Below are positions 11,177 to 22,456 of a stretch of DNA of 64,000 bases, piece by piece. Positions within the stretch are counted from its first letter, which is position 1, and each line of letters starts with the position of its first letter. Source of the DNA: Karalla daura (taxonomy: Eukaryota; Chordata; Actinopteri; Chaetodontiformes; Leiognathidae); contig CM055189.1 in assembly GCA_029224185.1 (NCBI GenBank), forward strand, positions 23,364,055 through 23,428,054, written 5' to 3'. Under the pieces are notes generated by a model that had not been told where the DNA came from, made no database searches, and was given only the letters and a program-made list of their open reading frames with translations. The position numbers and the translations under genes are program-made.

Positions 11177-14036
11177 GAGATATTAACCCTCGCCGAAAGT
11201 GAAAAAAACGACCACCCCGGACCTGTCGTTTCGGCCGGGATCCCGACCCCGCGCGAGCGAGCCCAAACCCATAATTTGGGGTGTGAGCCGCCTCCGGGGT
11301 GGCCCACTCTCACTGGAAAATGCAATCCCGAGGCCGGCTGTGGCCCTGGAGCTGAGATATTAACCCTCGCCGAAAGTGAAAAAAACGACCACCCCGGACC
11401 TGTCGTTTTGGCCGAGATCCCGACCCCGAGCGAGCGAGCCCAAACCCACGATGTGGGCTGTGAGCCGCCTCCGGGGTGGCCCACGCTCACTGGAAAAAGC
11501 AATCCAGAGGCCGGCTGTGGCCCCGGAGCTGAGATATTAACCCTCGCCGAAAGTGAAAAAAACGACCACCCCGGACCTGTCGTTTCGGCCGGGATCCCGA
11601 CCCCGCGCGAGCGAGCCCAAACCCATAATTTGGGGTGTGAGCCGCCTCCGGGGTGGCCCACTCTCACTGGAAAATGCAATCCCGAGGCCGGCTGTGGCCC
11701 TGGAGCTGAGATATTAACCCTCGCCGAAAGTGAAAAAAACGACCACCCCGGACCTGTCGTTTCGGCCGGGATCCCGACCCCGAGCGAGCGAGCCCAAACC
11801 CACGATGTGGGCTGTGAGCCGCCTCCGGGGTGGCCCACGCTCACTGGAAAAAGCAATCCAGAGGCCGGCTGTGGCCCCGGAGCTGAGATATTAACCCTCG
11901 CCGAAAGTGAAAAAAACGACCACCCCGGACCTGTCGTTTCGGCCGGGATCCCGACCCCGCGCGAGCGAGCCCAAACCCATAATTTGGGGTGTGAGCCGCC
12001 TCCGGGGTGGCCCACTCTCACTGGAAAATGCAATCCCGAGGCCGGCTGTGGCCCTGGAGCTGAGATATTAACCCTCGCCGAAAGTGAAAAAAACGACCAC
12101 CCCGGACCTGTCGTTTCGGCCGGGATCCCGACCCCGAGCGAGCGAGCCCAAACCCACGATTTGGGGTGTGAGCCGCCTCCGGGGTGGCCCACGCTCACTG
12201 GAAAAAGCAATCCCGAGGCCGGCTGTGGCCCCGGAGCTGAGATATTAACCCTCGCCGAAAGTGAAAAAATAGACCACCCCGGACCTGTCGTTTCGGCCGG
12301 GATCCCGACCCCGAGCGAGCGAGCCCAAACCCACCATTTGGGGTGTGAGCCGCCTCCGGGGTGGCCCACGCTCACTGGAAAATGCAATCCCGAGGCCGGC
12401 TGTGGCCCTGGAGCTGAGATATTAACCCTCGCCGAAAGTGAAAAAAACGACCACCCCGGACCTGTCGTTTTGGCCGAGATCCCGACCCCGTGCGAGCGAG
12501 CCCAAACCCACGATGTGGGCTGTGAGCCGCCTCCGGGGTGGCCCACGCTCACTGGAAAAAGCAATCCAGAGGCCGGCTGTGGCCCCGGAGCTGAGATATT
12601 AACCCTCGCCGAAAGTGAAAAAAACGACCACCCCGGACCTGTCGTTTTGGCCGAGATCCCGACCCCGAGCGAGCGAGCCCAAACCCACGATGTGGGCTGT
12701 GAGCCGCCTCCGGGGTGGCCCACGCTCACTTGAAAAAGCAATCCCGAGGCCGGCTGTGGCCCCGGAGCTGAGATATTAACCCTCGCCGAAAGTGAAAAAA
12801 ACGACCACCCCGGACCTGTCGTTTCGGCCGGGATCCCGACCCCGAGCGAGCGAGCCCAAACCCACCATTTGGGGTGTGAGCCGCCTCCGGGGTGGCCCAC
12901 GCTCACTGGAAAAAGCAATCCAGAGGCCGGCTGTGGCCACGGAGCTGAGATATTAACCCTCGCCGAAAGTGAAAAAAACGACCACCCCAGACCTGTCGTT
13001 TTGGCCAAGATCCCGACCCCGAGCGAGCGAGCCCAAACCCACCATTTGGGGTGTGAGCCGCCTCCGGGGTGGCCCACTGTCACTGGAAAATGCAATCCCG
13101 AGGCCGGCTGTGGCCCTGGAGCTGAGATATTAACCCTCGCCGAAAGTGAAAAAAACGACCACCCCGGACCTGTCGTTTTGGCCGAGATCCCGACCCCGAG
13201 CGAGCGAGCCAAAACCCACGATGTGGGCTGTGGGCCGCCTCCGGGGTGGCCCACGCTCACTTGAAAAAGCGATCCCGAGGCCGGCTGTGGCCCCGGAGCT
13301 GAGATATTAACCCTCGCCGAAAGTGAAAAAAACGACCACCCCGGACCTGTCGTTTCGGCCGGGATCCCGACCCCGAGCGAGCGAGCCCAAACTCACCATT
13401 TGGGGTGTGAGCCGCCTCCGGGGTGGCCCACGCTCACTGGAAAAAGCAATCCCGAGGCCGGCTGTGGCCCCGGAGCTGAGATATTAACCCTCGCCGAAAG
13501 TGAAAAAAACGACCACCCCGGACCTGTCGTTTCGGCCGGGATCCCGACCCCGAGCGAGCGAGCCCAAACCCACGATTTGGGGTGTGAGCCGCCTCCGGGG
13601 TGGCCCACGCTCACTGGAAAAAGCAATCCCGAGGCCGGCTGTGGCCCCGGAGCTGAGATATTAACCCTCGCCGAAAGTGAAAAAAACGACCACCCCGGAC
13701 CTGTCGTTTTGGCCAAGATCCCGACCCCGAGCGAGCGAGCCCAAACCCACCATTTGGGGTGTGAGCCGCCTCCGGGGTGGCCCACGCTCACTGGAAAAAG
13801 CAATCCAGAGGCCGGCTGTGGCCACGGAGCTGAGATATTAACCCTCGCCGAAAGTGAAAAAAACGACCACCCCAGACCTGTCGTTTTGGCCAAGATCCCG
13901 ACCCCGAGCGAGCGAGCCCAAACCCACCATTTGGGGTGTGAGCCGCCTCCGGGGTGGCCCACTCTCACTGGAAAATGCAATCCCGAGGCCGGCTGTGGCC
14001 CTGGAGCTGAGATATTAACCCTCGCCGAAAGTGAAA
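11054..14036 (+). repeat. Duplicated block, copy 2 (partner of 1.15-3.95 kb, with one extra monomer)
   Basis: Contains the same ordered rare variants as the 1.15-3.95 kb block. Relative to that copy it carries one additional 177-bp unit near 12.73-12.99 kb, marked by 'tttcggccggg' followed by 'gccacgg' (near 12936). The 'ccagacc' variant at 2903 matches 12989, giving the 10086 offset, whereas upstream markers give 9909. The match ends at about 14036, where this copy carries the one-base deletion and the other does not. Confidence 0.82.
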
Positions 14037-14184
14037 AAAAGACCACCCCGGACCTGTCGTTTTGGCCAAGATCCCGACCCCGAGCGAGCGAGCCCAAACT
14101 CACCATTTGGGGTGTGAGCCGCCTCCGGGGTGGCCCACGCTCACTGGAAAAAGCAATCCCGAGGCCGGCTGTGGCCCCGGAGCT
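14009..14184 (+). other. 176-bp monomer with one-base deletion (5 of 5)
   Basis: The C after the A7 tract is lost between 14040 and 14041, 3008 bases (17 x 177 minus 1) after the fourth. From here to the right edge the array shows no net indel, so all later repeat offsets are exact multiples of 177. Confidence 0.95.
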
Positions 14185-14299
14185 GAGATATTAACCCTCG
14201 CCGAAAGTGAAAAAAACGACCACCCCGGACCTGTCGTTTCGGCCGGGATCCCGACCCCGAGCGAGCGAGCCCAAACCCACGATTTGGGGTGTGAGCCGC

Positions 14300-17200
14300 C
14301 TCCGGGGTGGCCCACGCTCACTGGAAAAAGCAATCCCGAGGCCGGCTGTGGCCCCGGAGCTGAGATATTAACCCTCGCCGAAAGTGAAAAAAACGACCAC
14401 CCCGGACCTGTCGTTTTGGCCGAGATCCCGACCCCGAGCGAGCGAGCCCAAACCCACCATTTGGGGTGTGAGCCGCCTCCGGGGTGGCCCACGCTCCCTG
14501 GAAAAAGCGATCCCGAGGCCGGCTGTGGCCCCGGAGCTGAGATATTAACCCTCGCCGAAAGTGAAAAAAACGACCACCCCGAACCTGTCGTTTCGGCCGG
14601 GATCCCGACCCCGCGCGAGCGAGCCCAAACCCACCATTTGGGGTGTGAGCCGCCTCCGGGGTGGCCCACTCTCACTGGAAAATGCAATCCCGAGGCCGGC
14701 TGTGGCCCTGGAGCTGAGATATTAACCCTCGCCGAAAGTGAAAAAAACGACCACCCCGGACCTGTCGTTTCGGCCGGGATCCCGACCCCGAGCGAGCGAG
14801 CCCAAACCCACGATTTGGGGTGTGAGCCGCCTCCGGGGTGGCCCACGCTCACTGGAAAAAGCAATCCCGAGGCCGGCTGTGGCCCCGGAGCTGAGATATT
14901 AACCCTCGCCGAAAGTGAAAAAAACGACCACCCCGGACCTGTCGTTTTGGCCAAGATCCCGACCCCGAGCGAGCGAGCCCAAACCCACCATTTGGGGTGT
15001 GAGCCGCCTCCGGGGTGGCTCACGCTCACTGGAAAATGCAATCCCGAGGCCGGCTGTGGCCCTGGAGCTGAGATATTAACCCTCGCCGAAAGTGAAAAAA
15101 ACGACCACCCCGGACCTGTCGTTTTGGCCGAGATCACGACCCCGAGCGAGCGAGCCCAAACCCACGATGTGGGCTGTGAGCCGCCTCCGGGGTGGCCCAC
15201 GCTCACTGGAAAAAGCAAACCAGAGGCCGGCTGTGGCCCCGGAGCTGAGATATTAACCCTCGCCGAAAGTGAAAAAAACGACCACCCCGGACCTGTCGTT
15301 TCGGCCGGGATCCCGACCCCGAGCGAGCGAGCCCAAACCCACCATTTGGGGTGTGAGCCGCCTCCGGGGTGGCCCACGCTCACTGGAAAAAGCAATCCCG
15401 AGGCCGGCTGTGGCCCCGGAGCTGAGATATTAACCCTCGCCGAAAGTGAAAAAAACGACCACCCCGGACCTGTCGTTTTGGCCGAGATCCCGACCCCGAG
15501 CGAGCGAGCCCAAACCCACCATTTGGGGTGTGAGCCGCCTCCGGGGTGGCCCACGCTCACTGGAAAAAGCGATCCCGAGGCCGGCTGTGGCCCCGGAGCT
15601 GAGATATTAACCCTCGCCGAAAGTGAAAAAAACGACCACCCCGAACCTGTCGTTTCGGCCGGGATCCCGACCCCGCGCGAGCGAGCCCAAACCCACCATT
15701 TGGGGTGTGAGCCGCCTCCGGGGTGGCCCACTCTCACTGGAAAATGCAATCCCGAGGCCGGCTGTGGCCCTGGAGCTGAGATATTAACCCTCGCCGAAAG
15801 TGAAAAAAACGACCACCCCGGACCTGTCGTTTCGGCCGGGATCCCGACCCCGAGCGAGCGAGCCCAAACCCACGATTTGGGGTGTGAGCCGCCTCCGGGG
15901 TGGCCCACGCTCACTGGAAAAAGCAATCCCGAGGCCGGCTGTGGCCCCGGAGCTGAGATATTAACCCTCGCCGAAAGTGAAAAAAACGACCACCCCGGAC
16001 CTGTCGTTTTGGCCAAGATCCCGACCCCGAGCGAGCGAGCCCAAACCCACCATTTGGGGTGTGAGCCGCCTCCGGGGTGGCCCACTCTCACTGGAAAATG
16101 CAATCCCGAGGCCGGCTGTGGCCCTGGAGCTGAGATATTAACCCTCGCCGAAAGTGAAAAAAACGACCACCCCGGACCTGTCGTTTTGGCCGAGATCCCG
16201 ACCCCGAGCGAGCGAGCCCAAACCCACGATGTGGGCTGTGAGCCGCCTCCGGGGTGGCCCACGCTCACTGGAAAAAGCGATCCCGAGGCCGGCTGTGGCC
16301 CCGGAGCTGAGATTCTAACCCTCGCCGAAAGTGAAAAAAACGACCACCCCGGACCTGTCGTTTTGGCCGAGATCCCGACCCCGAGCGAGCGAGCCCAAAC
16401 CCACCATTTGGGGTGTGAGCCGCCTCCGGGGTGGCCCACTCTCACTGGAAAATGCAATCCCGAGGCCGGCTGTGGCCCTGGAGCTGAGATATTAACCCTC
16501 GCCGAAAGTGAAAAAAACGACCACCCCGGACCTGTCGTTTTGGCCGAGATCCCGACCCCGAGCGAGCGAGCCCAAACCCACGATGTGGGCTGTGAGCCGC
16601 CTCCGGGGTGGCCCACGCTCACTGGAAAAAGCGATCCCGAGGCCGGCTGTGGCCCCGGAGCTGAGATTTTAACCCTCGCCGAAAGTGAAAAAAACGACCA
16701 CCCCGGACCTGTCGTTTTGGCCGAGATCCCGACCCCGAGCGAGCGAGCCCAAACCCATCATTTGGGGTGTGAGCCGCCTCCGGGGTGGCCCACGCTCACT
16801 GGAAAAAGCGATCCCGAGGCCGGCTGTGGCCCCGGAGCTGAGATATTAACCCTCGCCGAAAGTGAAAAAAACGACCACCCCGAACCTGTCGTTTCGGCCG
16901 GGATCCCGACCCCGCGCGAGCGAGCCCAAACCCACCATTTGGGGTGTGAGCCGCCTCCGGGGTGGCCCACTCTCACTGGAAAAAGCAATCCCGAGGCCGG
17001 CTGTGGCCCTGGAGCTGAGATATTAACCCTCGCCGAAAGTGAAAAAAACGACCACCCCGGACCTGTCGTTTCGGCCGGGATCCCGACCCCGAGCGAGCGA
17101 GCCCAAACCCACGATTTGGGGTGTGAGCCGCCTCCGGGGTGGCCCACGCTCACTGGAAAAAGCAATCCCGAGGCCGGCTGTGGCCCCGGAGCTGAGATAT

Positions 17201-18385
17201 TAACCCTCGCCGAAAGTGAAAAAAACGACCACCCCGGACCTGTCGTTTTGGCCAAGATCCCGACCCCGAGCGAGCGAGCCCAAACCCACCATTTGGGGTG
17301 TGAGCCGCCTCCGGGGTGGCCCACTCTCACTGGAAAATGCAATCCCGAGGCCGGCTGTGGCCCTGGAGCTGAGATATTAACCCTCGCCGAAAGTGAAAAA
17401 AACGACCACCCCGGACCTGTCGTTTTGGCCGAGATCCCGACCCCGAGCGAGCGAGCCCAAACCCACGATGTGGGCTGTGAGCCGCCTCCGGGGTGGCCCA
17501 CGCTCACTGGAAAAAGCGATCCCGAGGCCGGCTGTGGCCCCGGAGCTGAGATTTTAACCCTCGCCGAAAGTGAAAAAAACGACCACCCCGGACCTGTCGT
17601 TTTGGCCAAGATCCCGACCCCAAGCGAGCGAGCCCAAACCCACCATTTGGGGTGTGAGCCGCCTCCGGGGTGGCCCACGCTCACTGGAAAATGCAATCCC
17701 GAGGCCGGCTGTGGCCCCGGAGCTGAGATTTTAACCCTCGCCGAAAGTGAAAAAAACGACCACCCCGGACCTGTCGTTTTGGCCGAGATCCCGACCCCGA
17801 GCGAGCGAGCCCAAACCCACCATTTGGGGTGTGAGCCGCCTCCGGGGTGGCCCACGCTCACTGGAAAAAGCGATCCCGAGGCCGGCTGTGGCCCCGGAGC
17901 TGAGATATTAACCCTCGCCGAAAGTGAAAAAAACGACCACCCCGAACCTGTCGTTTCGGCCGGGATCCCGACCCCGCGCGAGCGAGCCCAAACCCACCAT
18001 TTGGGGTGTGAGCCGCCTCCGGGGTGGCCCACTCTCACTGGAAAAAGCAATCCCGAGGCCGGCTGTGGCCCTGGAGCTGAGATATTAACCCTCGCCGAAA
18101 GTGAAAAAAACGACCACCCCGGACCTGTCGTTTCGGCCGGGATCCCGACCCCGAGCGAGCGAGCCCAAACCCACGATTTGGGGTGTGAGCCGCCTCCGGG
18201 GTGGCCCACGCTCACTGGAAAAAGCAATCCCGAGGCCGGCTGTGGCCCCGGAGCTGAGATATTAACCCTCGCCGAAAGTGAAAAAAACGACCACCCCGGA
18301 CCTGTCGTTTTGGCCAAGATCCCGACCCCGAGCGAGCGAGCCCAAACCCACCATTTGGGGTGTGAGCCGCCTCCGGGGTGGCCCA
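14300..18385 (+). repeat. 23-unit HOR (4071 bp), tandem copy A
   Basis: Markers in this stretch recur exactly 4071 bases later: 'gctccctgg' 14493 to 18564, 'ggctcac' 15019 to 19090, 'cccatcattt' 16758 to 20829, and the 'ctctcactgg' plus 'aaaaagcaat' combination 16970 to 21041 and 18032 to 22103. Inside the HOR the last marker also repeats after six units (16970 to 18032), so a shorter internal duplication is nested in the 23-mer. Confidence 0.83.
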
Positions 18386-21300
18386 CGCTCACTGGAAAAA
18401 GCAATCCCGAGGCCGGCTGTGGCCCCGGAGCTGAGATATTAACCCTCGCCGAAAGTGAAAAAAACGACCACCCCGGACCTGTCGTTTTGGCCGAGATCCC
18501 GACCCCGAGCGAGCGAGCCCAAACCCACCATTTGGGGTGTGAGCCGCCTCCGGGGTGGCCCACGCTCCCTGGAAAAAGCGATCCCGAGGCCGGCTGTGGC
18601 CCCGGAGCTGAGATATTAACCCTCGCCGAAAGTGAAAAAAACGACCACCCCGAACCTGTCGTTTCGGCCGGGATCCCGACCCCGCGCGAGCGAGCCCAAA
18701 CCCACCATTTGGGGTGTGAGCCGCCTCCGGGGTGGCCCACTCTCACTGGAAAATGCAATCCCGAGGCCGGCTGTGGCCCTGGAGCTGAGATATTAACCCT
18801 CGCCGAAAGTGAAAAAAACGACCACCCCGGACCTGTCGTTTCGGCCGGGATCCCGACCCCGAGCGAGCGAGCCCAAACCCACGATTTGGGGTGTGAGCCG
18901 CCTCCGGGGTGGCCCACGCTCACTGGAAAAAGCAATCCCGAGGCCGGCTGTGGCCCCGGAGCTGAGATATTAACCCTCGCCGAAAGTGAAAAAAACGACC
19001 ACCCCGGACCTGTCGTTTTGGCCAAGATCCCGACCCCGAGCGAGCGAGCCCAAACCCACCATTTGGGGTGTGAGCCGCCTCCGGGGTGGCTCACGCTCAC
19101 TGGAAAATGCAATCCCGAGGCCGGCTGTGGCCCTGGAGCTGAGATATTAACCCTCGCCGAAAGTGAAAAAAACGACCACCCCGGACCTGTCGTTTTGGCC
19201 GAGATCACGACCCCGAGCGAGCGAGCCCAAACCCACGATGTGGGCTGTGAGCCGCCTCCGGGGTGGCCCACGCTCACTGGAAAAAGCAAACCAGAGGCCG
19301 GCTGTGGCCCCGGAGCTGAGATATTAACCCTCGCCGAAAGTGAAAAAAACGACCACCCCGGACCTGTCGTTTCGGCCGGGATCCCGACCCCGAGCGAGCG
19401 AGCCCAAACCCACCATTTGGGGTGTGAGCCGCCTCCGGGGTGGCCCACGCTCACTGGAAAAAGCAATCCCGAGGCCGGCTGTGGCCCCGGAGCTGAGATA
19501 TTAACCCTCGCCGAAAGTGAAAAAAACGACCACCCCGGACCTGTCGTTTTGGCCGAGATCCCGACCCCGAGCGAGCGAGCCCAAACCCACCATTTGGGGT
19601 GTGAGCCGCCTCCGGGGTGGCCCACGCTCACTGGAAAAAGCGATCCCGAGGCCGGCTGTGGCCCCGGAGCTGAGATATTAACCCTCGCCGAAAGTGAAAA
19701 AAACGACCACCCCGAACCTGTCGTTTCGGCCGGGATCCCGACCCCGCGCGAGCGAGCCCAAACCCACCATTTGGGGTGTGAGCCGCCTCCGGGGTGGCCC
19801 ACTCTCACTGGAAAATGCAATCCCGAGGCCGGCTGTGGCCCTGGAGCTGAGATATTAACCCTCGCCGAAAGTGAAAAAAACGACCACCCCGGACCTGTCG
19901 TTTCGGCCGGGATCCCGACCCCGAGCGAGCGAGCCCAAACCCACGATTTGGGGTGTGAGCCGCCTCCGGGGTGGCCCACGCTCACTGGAAAAAGCAATCC
20001 CGAGGCCGGCTGTGGCCCCGGAGCTGAGATATTAACCCTCGCCGAAAGTGAAAAAAACGACCACCCCGGACCTGTCGTTTTGGCCAAGATCCCGACCCCG
20101 AGCGAGCGAGCCCAAACCCACCATTTGGGGTGTGAGCCGCCTCCGGGGTGGCCCACTCTCACTGGAAAATGCAATCCCGAGGCCGGCTGTGGCCCTGGAG
20201 CTGAGATATTAACCCTCGCCGAAAGTGAAAAAAACGACCACCCCGGACCTGTCGTTTTGGCCGAGATCCCGACCCCGAGCGAGCGAGCCCAAACCCACGA
20301 TGTGGGCTGTGAGCCGCCTCCGGGGTGGCCCACGCTCACTGGAAAAAGCGATCCCGAGGCCAGCTGTGGCCCCGGAGCTGAGATTCTAACCCTCGCCGAA
20401 AGTGAAAAAAACGACCACCCCGGACCTGTCGTTTTGGCCGAGATCCCGACCCCGAGCGAGCGAGCCCAAACCCACCATTTGGGGTGTGAGCCGCCTCCGG
20501 GGTGGCCCACTCTCACTGGAAAATGCAATCCCGAGGCCGGCTGTGGCCCTGGAGCTGAGATATTAACCCTCGCCGAAAGTGAAAAAAACGACCACCCCGG
20601 ACCTGTCGTTTTGGCCGAGATCCCGACCCCGAGCGAGCGAGCCCAAACCCACGATGTGGGCTGTGAGCCGCCTCCGGGGTGGCCCACGCTCACTGGAAAA
20701 AGCGATCCCGAGGCCGGCTGTGGCCCCGGAGCTGAGATTTTAACCCTCGCCGAAAGTGAAAAAAACGACCACCCCGGACCTGTCGTTTTGGCCGAGATCC
20801 CGACCCCGAGCGAGCGAGCCCAAACCCATCATTTGGGGTGTGAGCCGCCTCCGGGGTGGCCCACGCTCACTGGAAAAAGCGATCCCGAGGCCGGCTGTGG
20901 CCCCGGAGCTGAGATATTAACCCTCGCCGAAAGTGAAAAAAACGACCACCCCGAACCTGTCGTTTCGGCCGGGATCCCGACCCCGCGCGAGCGAGCCCAA
21001 ACCCACCATTTGGGGTGTGAGCCGCCTCCGGGGTGGCCCACTCTCACTGGAAAAAGCAATCCCGAGGCCGGCTGTGGCCCTGGAGCTGAGATATTAACCC
21101 TCGCCGAAAGTGAAAAAAACGACCACCCCGGACCTGTCGTTTCGGCCGGGATCCCGACCCCGAGCGAGCGAGCCCAAACCCACGATTTGGGGTGTGAGCC
21201 GCCTCCGGGGTGGCCCACGCTCACTGGAAAAAGCAATCCCGAGGCCGGCTGTGGCCCCGGAGCTGAGATATTAACCCTCGCCGAAAGTGAAAAAAACGAC

Positions 21301-22456
21301 CACCCCGGACCTGTCGTTTTGGCCAAGATCCCGACCCCGAGCGAGCGAGCCCAAACCCACCATTTGGGGTGTGAGCCGCCTCCGGGGTGGCCCACTCTCA
21401 CTGGAAAATGCAATCCCGAGGCCGGCTGTGGCCCTGGAGCTGAGATATTAACCCTCGCCGAAAGTGAAAAAAACGACCACCCCGGACCTGTCGTTTTGGC
21501 CGAGATCCCGACCCCGAGCGAGCGAGCCCAAACCCACGATGTGGGCTGTGAGCCGCCTCCGGGGTGGCCCACGCTCACTGGAAAAAGCGATCCCGAGGCC
21601 GGCTGTGGCCCCGGAGCTGAGATTTTAACCCTCGCCGAAAGTGAAAAAAACGACCACCCCGGACCTGTCGTTTTGGCCAAGATCCCGACCCCAAGCGAGC
21701 GAGCCCAAACCCACCATTTGGGGTGTGAGCCGCCTCCGGGGTGGCCCACGCTCACTGGAAAATGCAATCCCGAGGCCGGCTGTGGCCCCGGAGCTGAGAT
21801 TTTAACCCTCGCCGAAAGTGAAAAAAACGACCACCCCGGACCTGTCGTTTTGGCCGAGATCCCGACCCCGAGCGAGCGAGCCCAAACCCACCATTTGGGG
21901 TGTGAGCCGCCTCCGGGGTGGCCCACGCTCACTGGAAAAAGCGATCCCGAGGCCGGCTGTGGCCCCGGAGCTGAGATATTAACCCTCGCCGAAAGTGAAA
22001 AAAACGACCACCCCGAACCTGTCGTTTCGGCCAGGATCCCGACCCCGCGCGAGCGAGCCCAAACCCACCATTTGGGGTGTGAGCCGCCTCCGGGGTGGCC
22101 CACTCTCACTGGAAAAAGCAATCCCGAGGCCGGCTGTGGCCCTGGAGCTGAGATATTAACCCTCGCCGAAAGTGAAAAAAACGACCACCCCGGACCTGTC
22201 GTTTCGGCCGGGATCCCGACCCCGAGCGAGCGAGCCCAAACCCACGATTTGGGGTGTGAGCCGCCTCCGGGGTGGCCCACGCTCACTGGAAAAAGCAATC
22301 CCGAGGCCGGCTGTGGCCCCGGAGCTGAGATATTAACCCTCGCCGAAAGTGAAAAAAACGACCACCCCGGACCTGTCGTTTTGGCCAAGATCCCGACCCC
22401 GAGCGAGCGAGCCCAAACCCACCATTTGGGGTGTGAGCCGCCTCCGGGGTGGCCCA
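18371..22456 (+). repeat. 23-unit HOR (4071 bp), tandem copy B
   Basis: This copy directly follows copy A and shares its variant order. Copy-specific changes are single bases: G to A at 20362 ('ggccagctg') and G to A at 22033 ('ggccaggatc'). The match stops near 22456, where 'actctcactgg' with 'aaatgc' replaces the expected 'acgctc' with 'aaagc', and 'gctccctgg' is absent at the expected 22635. Confidence 0.82.

Larger units (their letters stand above)
13880..19550 (+). repeat. Large duplicated block, copy 2 (53-unit offset)
   Basis: This is the partner of the 4.5-10.2 kb block, with the same markers at 14493 and 18564 ('gctccctgg'), 15019 and 19090 ('ggctcac'), about 16314 ('agattctaac') and 16758 ('cccatcattt'). 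The left edge is set by 'ggccacgg' and 'ccagacc' just before 13.88 kb, which the first copy lacks. The right edge is where 'tttcggccggg' near 10.17 kb faces 'ttttggccgag' near 19.55 kb. The high similarity suggests a recent duplication. Confidence 0.8.
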
